From positions 434,001-498,000 of the forward strand of contig NZ_JWLL01000006.1 of the NCBI RefSeq assembly GCF_000814025.1: a stretch of DNA of 64,000 nucleotides. Direction: 5' to 3'. Below the pieces are notes generated by a model. The model was not told where the DNA came from, searched no databases, and worked only from the letters and a program-made list of their open reading frames with translations. The translations under genes were made by a program, and so were the position numbers. Positions 16,778 through 27,082 of this stretch are shown here, piece after piece. Origin of the DNA: Tateyamaria sp. ANG-S1 (GTDB lineage: Bacteria > Pseudomonadota > Alphaproteobacteria > Rhodobacterales > Rhodobacteraceae). Positions within the stretch are counted from its first letter, which is position 1. The number at the start of each line of letters is the position of its first letter.

Positions 16778-18324
16778 TGCCGGACCGGGCGCATCCCCGT
16801 CAGCCGTTTTGGGCGTCTGTTCTGCAGCTTCCGTTGTTTCTGCTGCTGGTGGGCGTTTTTTCGGCGGCGATGCTTGTGCCTGCCATCTATGGCGGCGTCG
16901 TGCGCGATCTGGATGCGGCGCGTGCGTTTCTTTATGCGGGCCTGCTGGGGGTGGTGATCTTTGCCCTGATCGGGCTGGCCCATGCGGGCCGTGATCCGAA
17001 CCTTGGCACGCTTGGGCCGCTGCTATCGCTCTTCAGCGCGTTTACCGTTCTGCCCGTCATCCTGGCGGTGCCGTTCTATGAGGGTCTGGGCACCACCAGT
17101 TTTCTGAACGCCTATGTGGAGATGGTGAGCGCCATCACCACCACCGGTGCCACGATGTTTGATGATCCGGCGCGGTTGAACGGCACGCTGCATCTGTGGC
17201 GGTCCATGGTGGGCTGGCTGGGGGGCTTGCTGATGTGGATCGCGGCCTCGGCCATCCTCGCACCCCTGAACCTGGGTGGGTTCGAGGTGACGGCCCGGGC
17301 AGAGCCCGGTCGCAGCTCAAGCCGGGACATCGGCATGTCGTCGGCAGAGGTGCGCGTGCGCGTGCGGAAGGTGTCGGCGGTTCTGATCCCGATCTATATG
17401 GGGCTGACGCTGCTGTTGTGGGTTCTTTTGACGGTCGGGGGCGATGCAAGCCTTGTTGCGGTGTGCCATGCGATGGCGATCATGGCGACGTCGGGCATAT
17501 CGCCTGTGGGCGGTTTGACCGGTGCCGGGTCGGGCATTGCGGGTGAGGCGGTCATGCTGCTGTTCATGCTTTTCGCGCTGTCGCGGCTGACGTTCTCCAC
17601 CGACACGACGACGGCCGAGTCGGGCGGGTTGTGGCAAGACCCGGAATTTCGCATTGGCGCAATTGTGGTGGTCGCCGTGCCCGTCTTTCTGTTTCTGCGC
17701 CATTTCCTGGGCGCTTATGACGTGGCCGCGGAAAGCGATCTGATGGGGGCTGCGCGGGCGCTTTGGGGCAGTGCCTTTACCGTCCTGTCATTCTTGACGA
17801 CGACGGGGTTTGCGTCGGCCCATTGGGTGGATGCGCAGGCCTGGTCGGGGCTGCAGACGCCGGGACTGCTGCTGATGGGGCTCGCCCTGATCGGAGGGGG
17901 GGTGGCCACAACGGCGGGCGGGGTCAAGCTGCTGCGGGTTTTTGCGCTTTACCGCAATGGCGTGCGCGAGATGGAGCGGCTGGTGCATCCGTCGTCCGTG
18001 AGTAGTGCGGGGCCGCGGGCGCGGCGGTTGCAGAAGGACGGGGCCTTTATCGCGTGGATATTCTTCATGCTGTTTGCGCTGAGCCTGGCGGTGATCACGG
18101 TGCTGCTGGCCTTGACGGGGTTGTCTTTTGACACAGCGCTTGTCCTTGCAGTGTCGGGCCTGTCCACCACCGGGCCGCTGCTGGATGTGGCCAAGGACGC
18201 GCCAATTACGCTGACCGAGTTGAACACTGGGGCCAAGGCCATCTTTGCGGCTGCCATGGTGCTGGGGCGGCTTGAGACGCTGGCCATCATTGCCCTTTTC
18301 ACCCCTGATTTGTGGCGCGGGTAG
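16777..18324 (+). CDS. trkH: Trk-type potassium uptake channel TrkH
   Basis: A 515-residue polytopic protein of the TrkH/KtrB family forming the K+ conducting subunit with TrkA. Repeated pore-loop signatures are visible: SAITTTGATMF, IMATSGISPVGG, SFLTTTGFASAHW and SGLSTTGPLL, the four filter regions expected of this family. The C-terminus MVLGRLETLAIIALF is typical. It is coupled to trkA by a 1-nt overlap. A small hairpin with a T-tract follows at 18342. Confidence 0.95.
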   Translation: MPDRAHPRQPFWASVLQLPLFLLLVGVFSAAMLVPAIYGGVVRDLDAARAFLYAGLLGVVIFALIGLAHAGRDPNLGTLGPLLSLFSAFTVLPVILAVPFYEGLGTTSFLNAYVEMVSAITTTGATMFDDPARLNGTLHLWRSMVGWLGGLLMWIAASAILAPLNLGGFEVTARAEPGRSSSRDIGMSSAEVRVRVRKVSAVLIPIYMGLTLLLWVLLTVGGDASLVAVCHAMAIMATSGISPVGGLTGAGSGIAGEAVMLLFMLFALSRLTFSTDTTTAESGGLWQDPEFRIGAIVVVAVPVFLFLRHFLGAYDVAAESDLMGAARALWGSAFTVLSFLTTTGFASAHWVDAQAWSGLQTPGLLLMGLALIGGGVATTAGGVKLLRVFALYRNGVREMERLVHPSSVSSAGPRARRLQKDGAFIAWIFFMLFALSLAVITVLLALTGLSFDTALVLAVSGLSTTGPLLDVAKDAPITLTELNTGAKAIFAAAMVLGRLETLAIIALFTPDLWRG

Positions 18325-18341
18325 GCGAGGCTTTGCGGTAG

Positions 18342-18362
18342 GTCCGTAACGGACTGATTTTT
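18342..18362 (+). terminator. Weak intrinsic terminator after trkH
   Basis: Stem GTCCG-TAA-CGGAC (18342-18354) followed by TGATTTTT. A second short stem, CCGTCC-GGAG-GGACGG, lies at 18396-18411 in the hfq leader. The 129-bp gap therefore probably both ends trkAH and carries an hfq promoter. Confidence 0.5.
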
Positions 18363-18453
18363 GGGGTGGAATCTTTCTAAACCGCGCGACATACTCCGTC
18401 CGGAGGGACGGTCTGATCCGCAGGCCTAAGCAAGAAAAAAAGGGTTAACCGAC

Positions 18454-18693
18454 ATGGCTTCGGACCGACAGAATTTACAAGATGCATTCCTAAACCACGT
18501 GCGCAAGACCAAGGTGCCCGTGACGATTTTCCTGATCAACGGCGTGAAACTGCAGGGGGTTATCACGTGGTTTGACAACTTCTGCGTGCTGCTGCGCCGC
18601 GATGGGCAGAGCCAATTGGTCTACAAGCACGCGATCTCGACCATCATGCCGAGCCAGCCGATCAGCCTGTATGAGGGCGAAGACGCCTCTTGA
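18454..18693 (+). CDS. hfq: RNA chaperone Hfq
   Basis: A 79-residue Sm-like protein that forms hexameric rings and pairs small RNAs with mRNAs. Sm1 ([36 protein letters not shown]) and Sm2 ([13 protein letters not shown]) are complete and the C-terminal tail is short, as in Rhodobacteraceae. It is coupled to hflX (1-nt overlap), a conserved hfq-hflX arrangement. Its presence is relevant to the candidate small RNA at 37.96 kb. Confidence 0.97.
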
Positions 18694-19964
18694 TGGGTGA
18701 GATGCCGGAGTTCACCCGCGCTTGGGTGCTCCATCCTGATATCAAATCTGACCCGGACCGGCGCGAGGCGAGCTTTGCGCTGGCCGAAGCCGTGTCGCTG
18801 GCCCATGCCTTGCCCGAGTTGGAGGTTGTGGGCAGTGAGATCGTGCCGTTGCCGCGCCCGCAGGCGGGCCTGCTGTTTGGGTCCGGCAAGATTGAAGAGT
18901 TGGCCGAGCGCTTGCACGATGCCGAGGTTGAGCTGGTTCTGATCGATGGACCTGTCACGCCCGTGCAGCAGCGCAATCTGGAAAAAGCCTGGAAGGTCAA
19001 ATTGCTGGACCGGACCGGGCTGATCCTTGAGATTTTCAGCGACCGGGCGGCAACCCGCGAAGGCGTGTTGCAGGTCGAGATGGCAGCACTCAGCTACCAG
19101 CGGACGCGATTGGTGCGCGCCTGGACCCACCTGGAACGACAGCGCGGTGGTTTGGGATTTGTCGGCGGTCCCGGTGAGACGCAGATCGAGGCGGACAGGC
19201 GCGCCATCGACACGCAGCTTGTGCGCTTGCGCCGGCAGTTGGACAAGGTGGTCAAGACACGGACGTTGCACCGCGCGGCACGGGCCAAGGTGCCCTATCC
19301 CATCGTGGCGCTTGTGGGCTACACGAACGCGGGCAAGTCGACGTTGTTCAATCGGTTGACCGGTGCGGATGTGATGGCCAAAGACATGCTCTTTGCCACG
19401 CTCGACCCGACCATGCGCCGGGTGGAATTGGAGAACGGGCCAGAGGTGATCCTGTCGGACACGGTTGGTTTTATCTCGGCCCTGCCGACGGAGTTGGTGG
19501 CGGCGTTCCGGGCGACTCTGGAAGAGGTGCTGGCGGCTGACGTCATCCTGCATGTGCGCGACATTTCGCACCCCGAGACGGAGGCGCAAGCCGAGGACGT
19601 CCGCACCATCCTGAGCGATCTGGGCGTGGGCGAGGGCCGCGAGATGGTCGAGGTCTGGAACAAGATTGACCTGCTGCCCGAAGAGGAGGCCGATGCGGCC
19701 CGCGCGCGGGCAGAGCGGGATGAAGGTGTGTTCGCGATGTCGGCCATCACGGGCGAGGGGATTGACGCGCTGCTGGCCGATGTGGCCGCGACCTTGCAGG
19801 GCAGCGTGAGCGAGGAGACGCTGCTGTTGCCCTATGCCGAGGGGCGCAAGCGGGCGTGGCTGTTTGAACAGGACGTCGTGCAGGCCGAGCGGCAGGGTGA
19901 GGACGGGTTCGAGTTCGATGTGCGCTGGACGGCGATCCAGAAGGCGCGGTTCGACGGCCTCTGA
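18693..19964 (+). CDS. hflX: Ribosome-associated GTPase HflX
   Basis: A 423-residue GTPase that splits stalled ribosomes under stress. The N-terminal HflX domain has the glycine-rich LLFGSGKIEELAERL and GGPGETQIEADRR segments. The G domain carries G1 GYTNAGKSTLFNRL, G3 DTVGFI and G4 NKID. The ATG at 18693 overlaps the hfq stop (TGATG); ATG 18702 is an alternative. The gene ends at a pair of palindromic hairpins that separate it from the convergent rluE-like gene. Confidence 0.95.
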   Translation: MGEMPEFTRAWVLHPDIKSDPDRREASFALAEAVSLAHALPELEVVGSEIVPLPRPQAGLLFGSGKIEELAERLHDAEVELVLIDGPVTPVQQRNLEKAWKVKLLDRTGLILEIFSDRAATREGVLQVEMAALSYQRTRLVRAWTHLERQRGGLGFVGGPGETQIEADRRAIDTQLVRLRRQLDKVVKTRTLHRAARAKVPYPIVALVGYTNAGKSTLFNRLTGADVMAKDMLFATLDPTMRRVELENGPEVILSDTVGFISALPTELVAAFRATLEEVLAADVILHVRDISHPETEAQAEDVRTILSDLGVGEGREMVEVWNKIDLLPEEEADAARARAERDEGVFAMSAITGEGIDALLADVAATLQGSVSEETLLLPYAEGRKRAWLFEQDVVQAERQGEDGFEFDVRWTAIQKARFDGL

Positions 19965-19971
19965 ACGGCGT

Positions 19972-20017
19972 CGGAAATTTACAAAATTTCCGGTCCGTTT
20001 TCTTTGAAAGAAAACGG
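19972..20017. terminator. Twin bidirectional palindromic terminators
   Basis: Hairpin 1 is CGGAAATTT-ACA-AAATTTCCG (19972-19992, 9-bp stem). Hairpin 2 is CCGTTTTCTTT-G-AAAGAAAACGG (19995-20017, an 11-bp perfect palindrome). AT-rich arms supply a T-run in either direction, which suits termination of both hflX and the convergent gene. The same layout recurs at 40020-40067. Confidence 0.75.
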
Positions 20018-20019
20018 TG

Positions 20020-20562
20020 TCACGTCGAACGCCAGTCTCCCGGCTGCAAATTGTCCAGTGTCCAGTGTCCGATCTGGACCCGGATCAGGCGCAGGGTTGG
20101 GAAGCCCACATGTGCTGTCATGCGCCGGACCTGTCGGTTGCGTCCTTCGGTGAGCGTCAGTTCCAGCCAGCTGTCGGGGACGGATTTGCGGACCCGGATG
20201 GGTGGGTCGCGGTCCCAGATGTCGGGGGGTGCGATGGCCCGTGCCTTGGCCGGTTTGGTGGGCCCGTCCTTTAGCGTGATGCCGGTGCGGAGGTGTGTGA
20301 GGGCGTCTTCTGTGATCGTGCCTTCGACCTGTGCGAGGTAGGTTTTGGGCGCTTTGTACTTTGGGTGCGCGATCTTGGCCTGGAGCCGGCCGTCGCTGGT
20401 CAGGACCATCAGCCCTTCGCTGTCGCGGTCGAGGCGGCCTGCGGCGTAGACGCCGGGTATGTCGATGTAGTTTGAGAGCGTCGGGCGCGGGGAGCCTTCG
20501 GTCCCCTTGTCCGTGAACTGCGAGAGCACGCCGTAGGGTTTGTTGAAGAGGATCGTCGTCAC
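20020..20562 (-). CDS. rluE: RluE/RsuA-family pseudouridine synthase
   Basis: A 180-residue pseudouridine synthase without an S4 domain. The catalytic motif [14 protein letters not shown] contains Asp45, and the N-terminal [10 protein letters not shown] and C-terminal [11 protein letters not shown] are family hallmarks. The short S4-less form matches RluE, which modifies U2457 of 23S rRNA in E. coli; RsuA/RluB are longer. Its start overlaps the penicillin acylase stop by 4 bp, so the two are probably co-transcribed. Confidence 0.88.
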   Translation of the reverse strand: MTTILFNKPYGVLSQFTDKGTEGSPRPTLSNYIDIPGVYAAGRLDRDSEGLMVLTSDGRLQAKIAHPKYKAPKTYLAQVEGTITEDALTHLRTGITLKDGPTKPAKARAIAPPDIWDRDPPIRVRKSVPDSWLELTLTEGRNRQVRRMTAHVGFPTLRLIRVQIGHWTLDNLQPGDWRST

Positions 20563-23024
20563 TGGAGCGGTTCGAGCCGTGTGATCCCGACTGCGGCGGC
20601 CCGTGCGAGCCCTTCGTCGAGCGACATGGGGATGTATTCCCCGCGTCGCCAGAGTTGCGCCAGATCGTCGTAGTGTCGCGATAGGAAGTGCCCCGATTGT
20701 CCGGTTGAGATGACGAAGACCGAGGAGTTGGGGTCGGCGAAGTCATAGACGCCGCGGTAGCCTGCGCCGTGGACATTGTGGAACGGGTCGGGGCCGGTGC
20801 CGCGGGTGAGGCCGCGCAGAAGGGTATTGTCGCCGCCGGATGTGCTTTGCCGGATGTTGACGAAGTAGCGCAGGATCGGCACGTCGCCCAGCACCTGGTG
20901 GTCGTGGGTGGCCTGGTGTGCGTCGCCCCAGCGGAGGCTTTCCAGTTGGCTGCCCCATGTTTCGTTGATGTCGAGGAGCGCGTCATCGAGGGCGAGCCGG
21001 GCCATGTCGGCGCAGGTTTCGACCGGGGCCGATTGGCGGACGTCGCACCAGATCGCGGCGCCGTCGACATTGCGGAACACACGTTCGATGAAGAGCGGTT
21101 CGGGGTGGGTGAGCGTGTCGGCCATGGGACCCAGTTCATCCCGGATGAGCCGGTCCTGCAGCTTGCGCAGCCAGGCGGCGTAGATCAGCGGTTCGGGCCA
21201 GTGCTCGTTCATCTCGCCGTTCCATTCGGCGAGTAGGGCGAGGGCGCGTTGGCGTTGCCGCTCCGGCGTGCCTGCGGGGGCGGCTTCGCCGGTGAACCAC
21301 AGCTCAGCCCCGATCAGGGGCAGGAGCGAGCGGGCGGTGAAGCTGACCGTGTCGAGTTGCGCCTCGATGAAGCTGTCGCGTGTGTGGACCTCTCGTGCCT
21401 GCATCAGCCTGCGCCAGCGTTGCACCCGTTGTGTATCGCCCCAGGTGAAGCTGATGTGGTTGGGGAAGGGGCGGTCCACCGTCTTGTTGTTGGTGTTGCC
21501 GAGGATGCCGCCCACCGGTGACACAAAGCCGGGGTTTGAGGTGTAGGGCATGCGGCCCTGCCAGCGGTTTTCGGGCCGCCAGCCCAGCGACGGCATGCGC
21601 CCCTGGCTTTGATGTGCGGCGTTGCGGTTGGGCACTGCGCCGATGGTTTTCATGGCAATCGAACTGCGGTCCACCAGGGTGATGTTCTGGGCCGGGGCGA
21701 TGTAGCGTTCGCCTGCGGTGATCGCCTCGGCCACGTTTTGGGCTTTCATGATCCCGAGGGCCGCGCTGAGCGAGGTGTCGTTGGGGCTGAGCACGGTCCA
21801 GCTGAGTGCGGCGACGTGGCCGGGCGGTGTGACCGTGCCGAGATTGCGGACGCTGCCCGGCAGGACGGGGCCATTGTCCGTCCAGCGCAGGGTGAGCGTG
21901 ACCGGGTCCTGATCCGCGATTTCGAGGATGGAATCGCGGGTCTCAAAATCTTTCCAGCCCGTTGGCGTGCGGTACTGGCCGATATTTTCGGGGTTCAGTT
22001 CCTCGATGAACACGTCCTGATCATCGACATAGGCCGTCGTCAGCCCCCAGCCGAGCAGGTCGGAGCGGCCTGTCAGCACCACTGGCATGCCGGGGATCGT
22101 GCCGCCGATGACGCCGCCGGTTTGCAGTTCGAGCCGGGCGAGATACCAGATGGCGGGGGCGGAAAAGCCCAGATGCGGGTCATTGGCCAGAAGCGTGCCG
22201 CCCGAGGCCGAGCGGGCGGCGGCCGCGGCCCAGGCGTTGGAGGCCCCGGCAAACCCGCGGGGGCGGAAGGGCGAGAGCGGGTGCGGTTCGGGCTCAACAG
22301 CGGCAAAGTCAGTCTCAACGCCCGGTACCAGAGATGCGTATTCGGGCAGGCTGGCGATGCCTTCGCCCGGTACATCCGGTAGGATGTCCGCGAGCCGTGC
22401 GGGATCGTCGAGTGCGAGCGACATGCGGGCGCGCAGCACCTCTTCGCTCAGATGGCCGGAGAGTTGCAGGCCCATGAGTTTGGCCACCGCGATGCTGTCA
22501 GCAGGGCGCCAGGGCGCGAGGGGCGTGTTGAAGAGGAACATTTCAGGCGCGCCGCGCCCCAGCGCCTCGGCGTTGATCTGGTCGAGGCGGGCGTTCACCC
22601 CGGAGGCGTAAGCCTCGAGCGCGGCGCGTGTTTCTGCATCTTGCGCGTCGACCGATTGAACCGACAGGCGGTAGATGTCGAGGCGGCGGATAAAGCTGTC
22701 GGTGTCCACCGTGGTGGTGCCGAACAGCTCGCTCAGGCGGCCTTGGGCGGTGCGCCGCAGCATCATCATTTGCCAAAGCCGGTCTTGGGCGTGGGCAAAG
22801 CCGAGGCCGTGGAACACATCGGTGTCCGTTTGCCCAAAGATGTGGGGGACGTTGGCATTGTCGCGCACGATCTCGACCGGGGCGGAGATGGCGGGCACGC
22901 GCACGCGGGCGTCATAGTTGGGCAGCGAGCGGGAGGCGAGGTAATAGACCATGCCGACCGCCAGAACCGCGAGCACGATCAGTGCTGCCGTCAGCCGTAC
23001 CAGCCATTGAAAGACCACTGCCAT
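20559..23024 (-). CDS. Penicillin acylase family Ntn-hydrolase (possible AHL acylase)
   Basis: An 821-residue precursor of the penicillin acylase superfamily. A hydrophobic N-terminal helix (about residues 8-30) targets it to the periplasm or anchors it. The A-chain has [29 protein letters not shown]. The nucleophile is Ser262 in GASNAW, the predicted autocleavage point, followed by [21 protein letters not shown]. Members cleave amide side chains of beta-lactams, N-acyl-homoserine lactones or other acyl amides; the substrate cannot be told from sequence. It shares a 4-bp overlap with the rluE-like gene. Confidence 0.9.
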   Translation of the reverse strand: MAVVFQWLVRLTAALIVLAVLAVGMVYYLASRSLPNYDARVRVPAISAPVEIVRDNANVPHIFGQTDTDVFHGLGFAHAQDRLWQMMMLRRTAQGRLSELFGTTTVDTDSFIRRLDIYRLSVQSVDAQDAETRAALEAYASGVNARLDQINAEALGRGAPEMFLFNTPLAPWRPADSIAVAKLMGLQLSGHLSEEVLRARMSLALDDPARLADILPDVPGEGIASLPEYASLVPGVETDFAAVEPEPHPLSPFRPRGFAGASNAWAAAAARSASGGTLLANDPHLGFSAPAIWYLARLELQTGGVIGGTIPGMPVVLTGRSDLLGWGLTTAYVDDQDVFIEELNPENIGQYRTPTGWKDFETRDSILEIADQDPVTLTLRWTDNGPVLPGSVRNLGTVTPPGHVAALSWTVLSPNDTSLSAALGIMKAQNVAEAITAGERYIAPAQNITLVDRSSIAMKTIGAVPNRNAAHQSQGRMPSLGWRPENRWQGRMPYTSNPGFVSPVGGILGNTNNKTVDRPFPNHISFTWGDTQRVQRWRRLMQAREVHTRDSFIEAQLDTVSFTARSLLPLIGAELWFTGEAAPAGTPERQRQRALALLAEWNGEMNEHWPEPLIYAAWLRKLQDRLIRDELGPMADTLTHPEPLFIERVFRNVDGAAIWCDVRQSAPVETCADMARLALDDALLDINETWGSQLESLRWGDAHQATHDHQVLGDVPILRYFVNIRQSTSGGDNTLLRGLTRGTGPDPFHNVHGAGYRGVYDFADPNSSVFVISTGQSGHFLSRHYDDLAQLWRRGEYIPMSLDEGLARAAAVGITRLEPLQ

Positions 23025-23132
23025 GCCGTGTCGCCCTTATCGTCGCGCGTTGACCCTTGGGCCACGACTGTTAGGTAGGCGGGGACGGAAGCGCAAGCCA
23101 GAGGCGGCGCAAAACACGAGGAGCGATCACGG

Positions 23133-24005
23133 ATGGCAAAGCTGGCATTTCTGGGGATGGGTGTGATGGGCGCGCCCATGGCGGGGCATCTGGTGAAGGC
23201 GGGCCACGAGGTAACGGTGTACAACCGCACAGCGGCCAAGGCGCAGGACTGGGTCAATGACCATGGTGGGGCGATGGTCCGCACGCCGCGTGCGGCCGCC
23301 GAAGGTGCCGATTTCGTGATGGCCTGCGTGGGCAATGACGATGATTTGAGGTCCGTCTGTCTGGGTGAGAATGGCGCTTTTGCCGGGATGGCCAGCGGCA
23401 CTGTCTTTGTCGATCACACCACGGTGTCGGCCAAGGTCACGGCCGAGCTTTATGCGGCGGCGGATGCGGCACAGATTAGCTTTGTCGATGCGCCGATTTC
23501 AGGCGGGCAGGCGGGGGCCGAGAACGGCCAGTTGTCGATCATGTGTGGTGGGGATCAGGGCGCGTATGCCCGCGCCGAGCCGATCATGCAGGCCTATGCC
23601 AAGCTGTGCCGTCGCATTGGCGAGAGCGGTGCGGGGCAGATGACCAAGATGTGCAACCAGATTGCCATTGCGGGTGTTGTTCAGGGCTTGGCCGAGGCGC
23701 TGCATTTTGCCGAGAAGGCGGGGCTGGACGGGCGTGCGGTGGTCGAGGTGATCAGCCAGGGTGCGGCCGGGTCGTGGCAGATGTCGAACCGGTATGAGAC
23801 GATGCTGGATGATCATTTCGATCACGGCTTTGCCACGGACTGGATGCGCAAGGATCTGGGGATTTGTCTGGATACTGCTGATGAGAATGGCGCCAGCCTG
23901 CCGGTGACGGCGCTGGTCGATCAGTTTTACAAGGATGTGCAGAAGATGGGCGGCGGGCGCTGGGATACGTCGAGCCTGTTCAAGCGGTTGCGGACGATTG
24001 GGTAG
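23133..24005 (+). CDS. NAD(P)-dependent beta-hydroxyacid dehydrogenase (HIBADH family)
   Basis: A 290-residue member of the 3-hydroxyisobutyrate dehydrogenase/6-phosphogluconate dehydrogenase-like family. It has the N-terminal Rossmann motif FLGMGVMGAPMAGHLVKAGH, substrate-site FVDAPISGGQAGAENGQL and catalytic-lysine region GAGQMTKMCNQIAIAG. Related enzymes include GarR/GlxR (tartronate semialdehyde reductase) and MmsB. The neighbours do not indicate the substrate. A strong GC-rich hairpin follows within 7 bp of the stop. Confidence 0.88.
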   Translation: MAKLAFLGMGVMGAPMAGHLVKAGHEVTVYNRTAAKAQDWVNDHGGAMVRTPRAAAEGADFVMACVGNDDDLRSVCLGENGAFAGMASGTVFVDHTTVSAKVTAELYAAADAAQISFVDAPISGGQAGAENGQLSIMCGGDQGAYARAEPIMQAYAKLCRRIGESGAGQMTKMCNQIAIAGVVQGLAEALHFAEKAGLDGRAVVEVISQGAAGSWQMSNRYETMLDDHFDHGFATDWMRKDLGICLDTADENGASLPVTALVDQFYKDVQKMGGGRWDTSSLFKRLRTIG

Positions 24006-24011
24006 GGTTTT

Positions 24012-24058
24012 GTCGGTGGGCGGCTCTGTTTGCTGCGCAAAGGCGCCCGCCCACCGAC
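24012..24058 (+). terminator. Large GC-rich hairpin with TTTGC-TGC-GCAAA core
   Basis: Outer arms GTCGGTGGGCGG (24012-24023) and CCGCCCACCGAC (24047-24058) pair over 12 bp. Inside the loop TTTGC-TGC-GCAAA (24029-24041) forms a second stem. A related structure with the same core is at 52374-52423. Placed 7 bp after the dehydrogenase stop, it probably ends or protects that transcript. Confidence 0.65.
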
Positions 24059-24067
24059 CCGTTTGGG

Positions 24068-24196
24068 GCTGCGCCTAGATGCTTTAGGTGTGGCTGGCAG
24101 CTTTTGCGGGAAATGGCTGTCTTTCTGCGGCGCCCCTAAATGCGCAGCCGTTCTCGTGCTGCGCCCAGGTGCTCCACGGTGTGGCTGGCAGCTTTT
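24068..24196 (+). repeat. Direct repeat of ~38 bp, 90-bp period
   Basis: Two copies (24068-24105 and 24158-24196) share GCTGCGCC.AG.TGCT and then a continuous GGTGTGGCTGGCAGCTTTT. The copies are about 85% alike and separated by 52 bp. The second runs into the hairpin at 24190. They lie between convergent genes and no function is known. Confidence 0.6.
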
Positions 24197-24210
24197 TCTT
24201 TGAAAAAGCT
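24190..24210. terminator. Palindromic terminator AGCTTTTTC-TTT-GAAAAAGCT
   Basis: A perfect 9-bp stem with a 3-nt loop and AT-rich arms able to act in both directions. It lies 38 bp downstream of the SYLF gene on the minus strand, similar in design to the hairpins at 19995 and 40045. Confidence 0.6.
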
Positions 24211-24247
24211 ACCCTTGCCACTTAGTGCGTCTGCCTGCGCAGCCGCA

Positions 24248-24814
24248 CTAGGGGATGATGCGGGTGTACTTCGTCCCTTCGAGCGTTGCGCCGATGCGCA
24301 AGCCCGCGCGGGCGAAAACCGCTGCCAAGACTGGCGACAGGGCCGTTGTGGTGTCCGCGGCAACGCTGTCGCCTTCGCCCGACACGACATATTCCAGGTC
24401 TGCCCCTGCGGCCCAACCGGGGCCGCGGCGGAACTCGCTCAGCGCCTCTTCGGTCATGAAGAACAGGACGTGCGCTGATTGCTGGGCTCCGATTTGCAGC
24501 CCGCCGGAGCCCTTGACCACCGAATAGTAGTCAACCGTGACGTTGTTGACCCGAAGGGCACCGCGCCCGTAGGAGCCGCCGAAGACGAACCCGGCTTCGG
24601 TCACCAGCGGCATGATGAGCATGCCATTTGCCTTTTCGGCGAGTTGCACCGTGTTGGGGTAGCTGCGAAACATCTCGTCCAGCGTGGCGTCGACGCGCGC
24701 GTCGATCACGGACCCGCCGCTGCTGCCCACGCCATTCCCACATGCCGCCAGCAGCCCCGTGCCAGCAAGCGCCCCTGCGGCGAAGGCACGCCGCGAGATT
24801 CCGTTCGATTTCAT
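24248..24814 (-). CDS. SYLF-domain (YSC84-like) lipoprotein
   Basis: A 188-residue exported protein of the SYLF/YSC84 family. The N-terminus MKSNGISRRAFAAGALAGTG has twin arginines, and LLAAC forms a lipobox with Cys about residue 25. The SYLF domain follows with ANGMLIMPLVTEAGFVFGGSYGRGAL and GGLQIGAQQSAHVLFFMTEEAL. SYLF domains bind phosphoinositides in eukaryotes; bacterial roles are unknown. RR plus lipobox suggests a Tat-exported lipoprotein, which is inference. Confidence 0.85.
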   Translation of the reverse strand: MKSNGISRRAFAAGALAGTGLLAACGNGVGSSGGSVIDARVDATLDEMFRSYPNTVQLAEKANGMLIMPLVTEAGFVFGGSYGRGALRVNNVTVDYYSVVKGSGGLQIGAQQSAHVLFFMTEEALSEFRRGPGWAAGADLEYVVSGEGDSVAADTTTALSPVLAAVFARAGLRIGATLEGTKYTRIIP

Positions 24815-24938
24815 TTTGAACCGCCTGTGTTGCTCTTGTTTGTGCCCGGTTTCTCCGGACCTCGTGCGCAGATATACGCCGATTGGGGCGATCTGTCACT
24901 ATGGAGGATGGGCTGCGCGGGTTTCTGCCTTGGTATTT

Positions 24939-25038
24939 GGGGGCTTTGCCCCCGGCTGCGCCTCCCCCGGGATTTTTTTGAAACAGGGAATTCGCAGGCT
25001 TCCCGGAAACGCCGTGGGGCGGCGTTTCGCCTGCGAAT
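24939..25038 (+). repeat. Composite intergenic repeat, copy B
   Basis: Three parts are visible. A GGGGGC-TTT-GCCCCC hairpin (24939-24953) is followed by the dispersed GGGATTTTTTTGAAACAGGGAA element (24969-24990). A long hairpin (24990-25038) follows, with outer arms ATTCGCAGGC/GCCTGCGAAT and inner arms GAAACGCCG/CGGCGTTTC. It lies between the SYLF promoter region and the end of hemB and codes for nothing recognisable. Confidence 0.65.
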
Positions 25039-25056
25039 GGGCGGAGCCCTCGGCGT

Positions 25057-26387
<1,331 letters not shown>

Positions 26388-26467
26388 GTTGACGCATATT
26401 TTTTTCGGTAGGAGGTGTCTAGGCACTGCGATGTGCGCGCGCTAAGAGGGGCGCCAACCGAGGTTAG

Positions 26468-27025
26468 ATGGCCCTGAACGCGGGCAACAGGACAGGCGTG
26501 GACTGGTACGACACGATTTTCGAGCTCATCGACATGCGCTCTTTCTCGAACCTGTGGTTCTGGATTGCGCTGGCGGTGATGTGGTCCACGGCAAGCCATT
26601 GGGTGCTGGGTGTGCCCTATGACATGGTGGCGCGGGCGCGGCGGCATGGCGGGCAGGCGGCGGAGGACCTTGAGGATCTGATCCGCATCAACACGAACCG
26701 GTTGCTGTTTATCGGCTCTGTCTCGGGGCTGTGGCTGTTGGGGATCGCCTGTTTTCTGATGACGGGGCTGGTGCTGCTGGGCTTTCTCTATGATGTGGAG
26801 TTTGCGCAGGCCGTGTTCCTGTTGGCCTTTCCCATGAGCATTGTGGGGGCTTTGAACCTTTCCACCGCACGGCTGATCCAGGACGAGGGGGCGACGGGCG
26901 AGGCGCTGTGGCGACGTTTGACCCGGCACCGGACCATCGTGCAGGCCATCGGTATGGTGTCGATCTTTGTCACCGCGCTGTGGGGGATGTACCAAAACCT
27001 GTCTGTTGGGCCGCTCGCCGGTTGA
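26468..27025 (+). CDS. Conserved membrane protein upstream of mfd
   Basis: A 185-residue protein with four hydrophobic helices (about residues 30-48, 76-97, 100-122 and 155-173). The N-terminal VDWYDTIFELIDMRSFSNLWFW and charged RARRHGGQAAEDLEDLIRINTNRLLF loop are distinctive. Homologues in Rhodobacterales are often labelled component of SufBCD complex, but nothing here supports a role in Fe-S assembly and no suf genes are present. GTG 26498, preceded by AGGACAGG, is an alternative start. It lies 57 bp upstream of mfd on the same strand and may be co-transcribed. Confidence 0.75.
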   Translation: MALNAGNRTGVDWYDTIFELIDMRSFSNLWFWIALAVMWSTASHWVLGVPYDMVARARRHGGQAAEDLEDLIRINTNRLLFIGSVSGLWLLGIACFLMTGLVLLGFLYDVEFAQAVFLLAFPMSIVGALNLSTARLIQDEGATGEALWRRLTRHRTIVQAIGMVSIFVTALWGMYQNLSVGPLAG

Positions 27026-27082
27026 CAGCGGCGTCCAAAACGCCAAGTTACGCCCTCTTGGTTTCCCAACATCTGCTGATCC

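Noticed and set aside
19979-21139. A 386-codon minus-strand frame across the rluE and penicillin-acylase genes
   Set aside because: It overlaps two well-supported genes in another frame and is Arg/Pro/Thr-rich with no domain.
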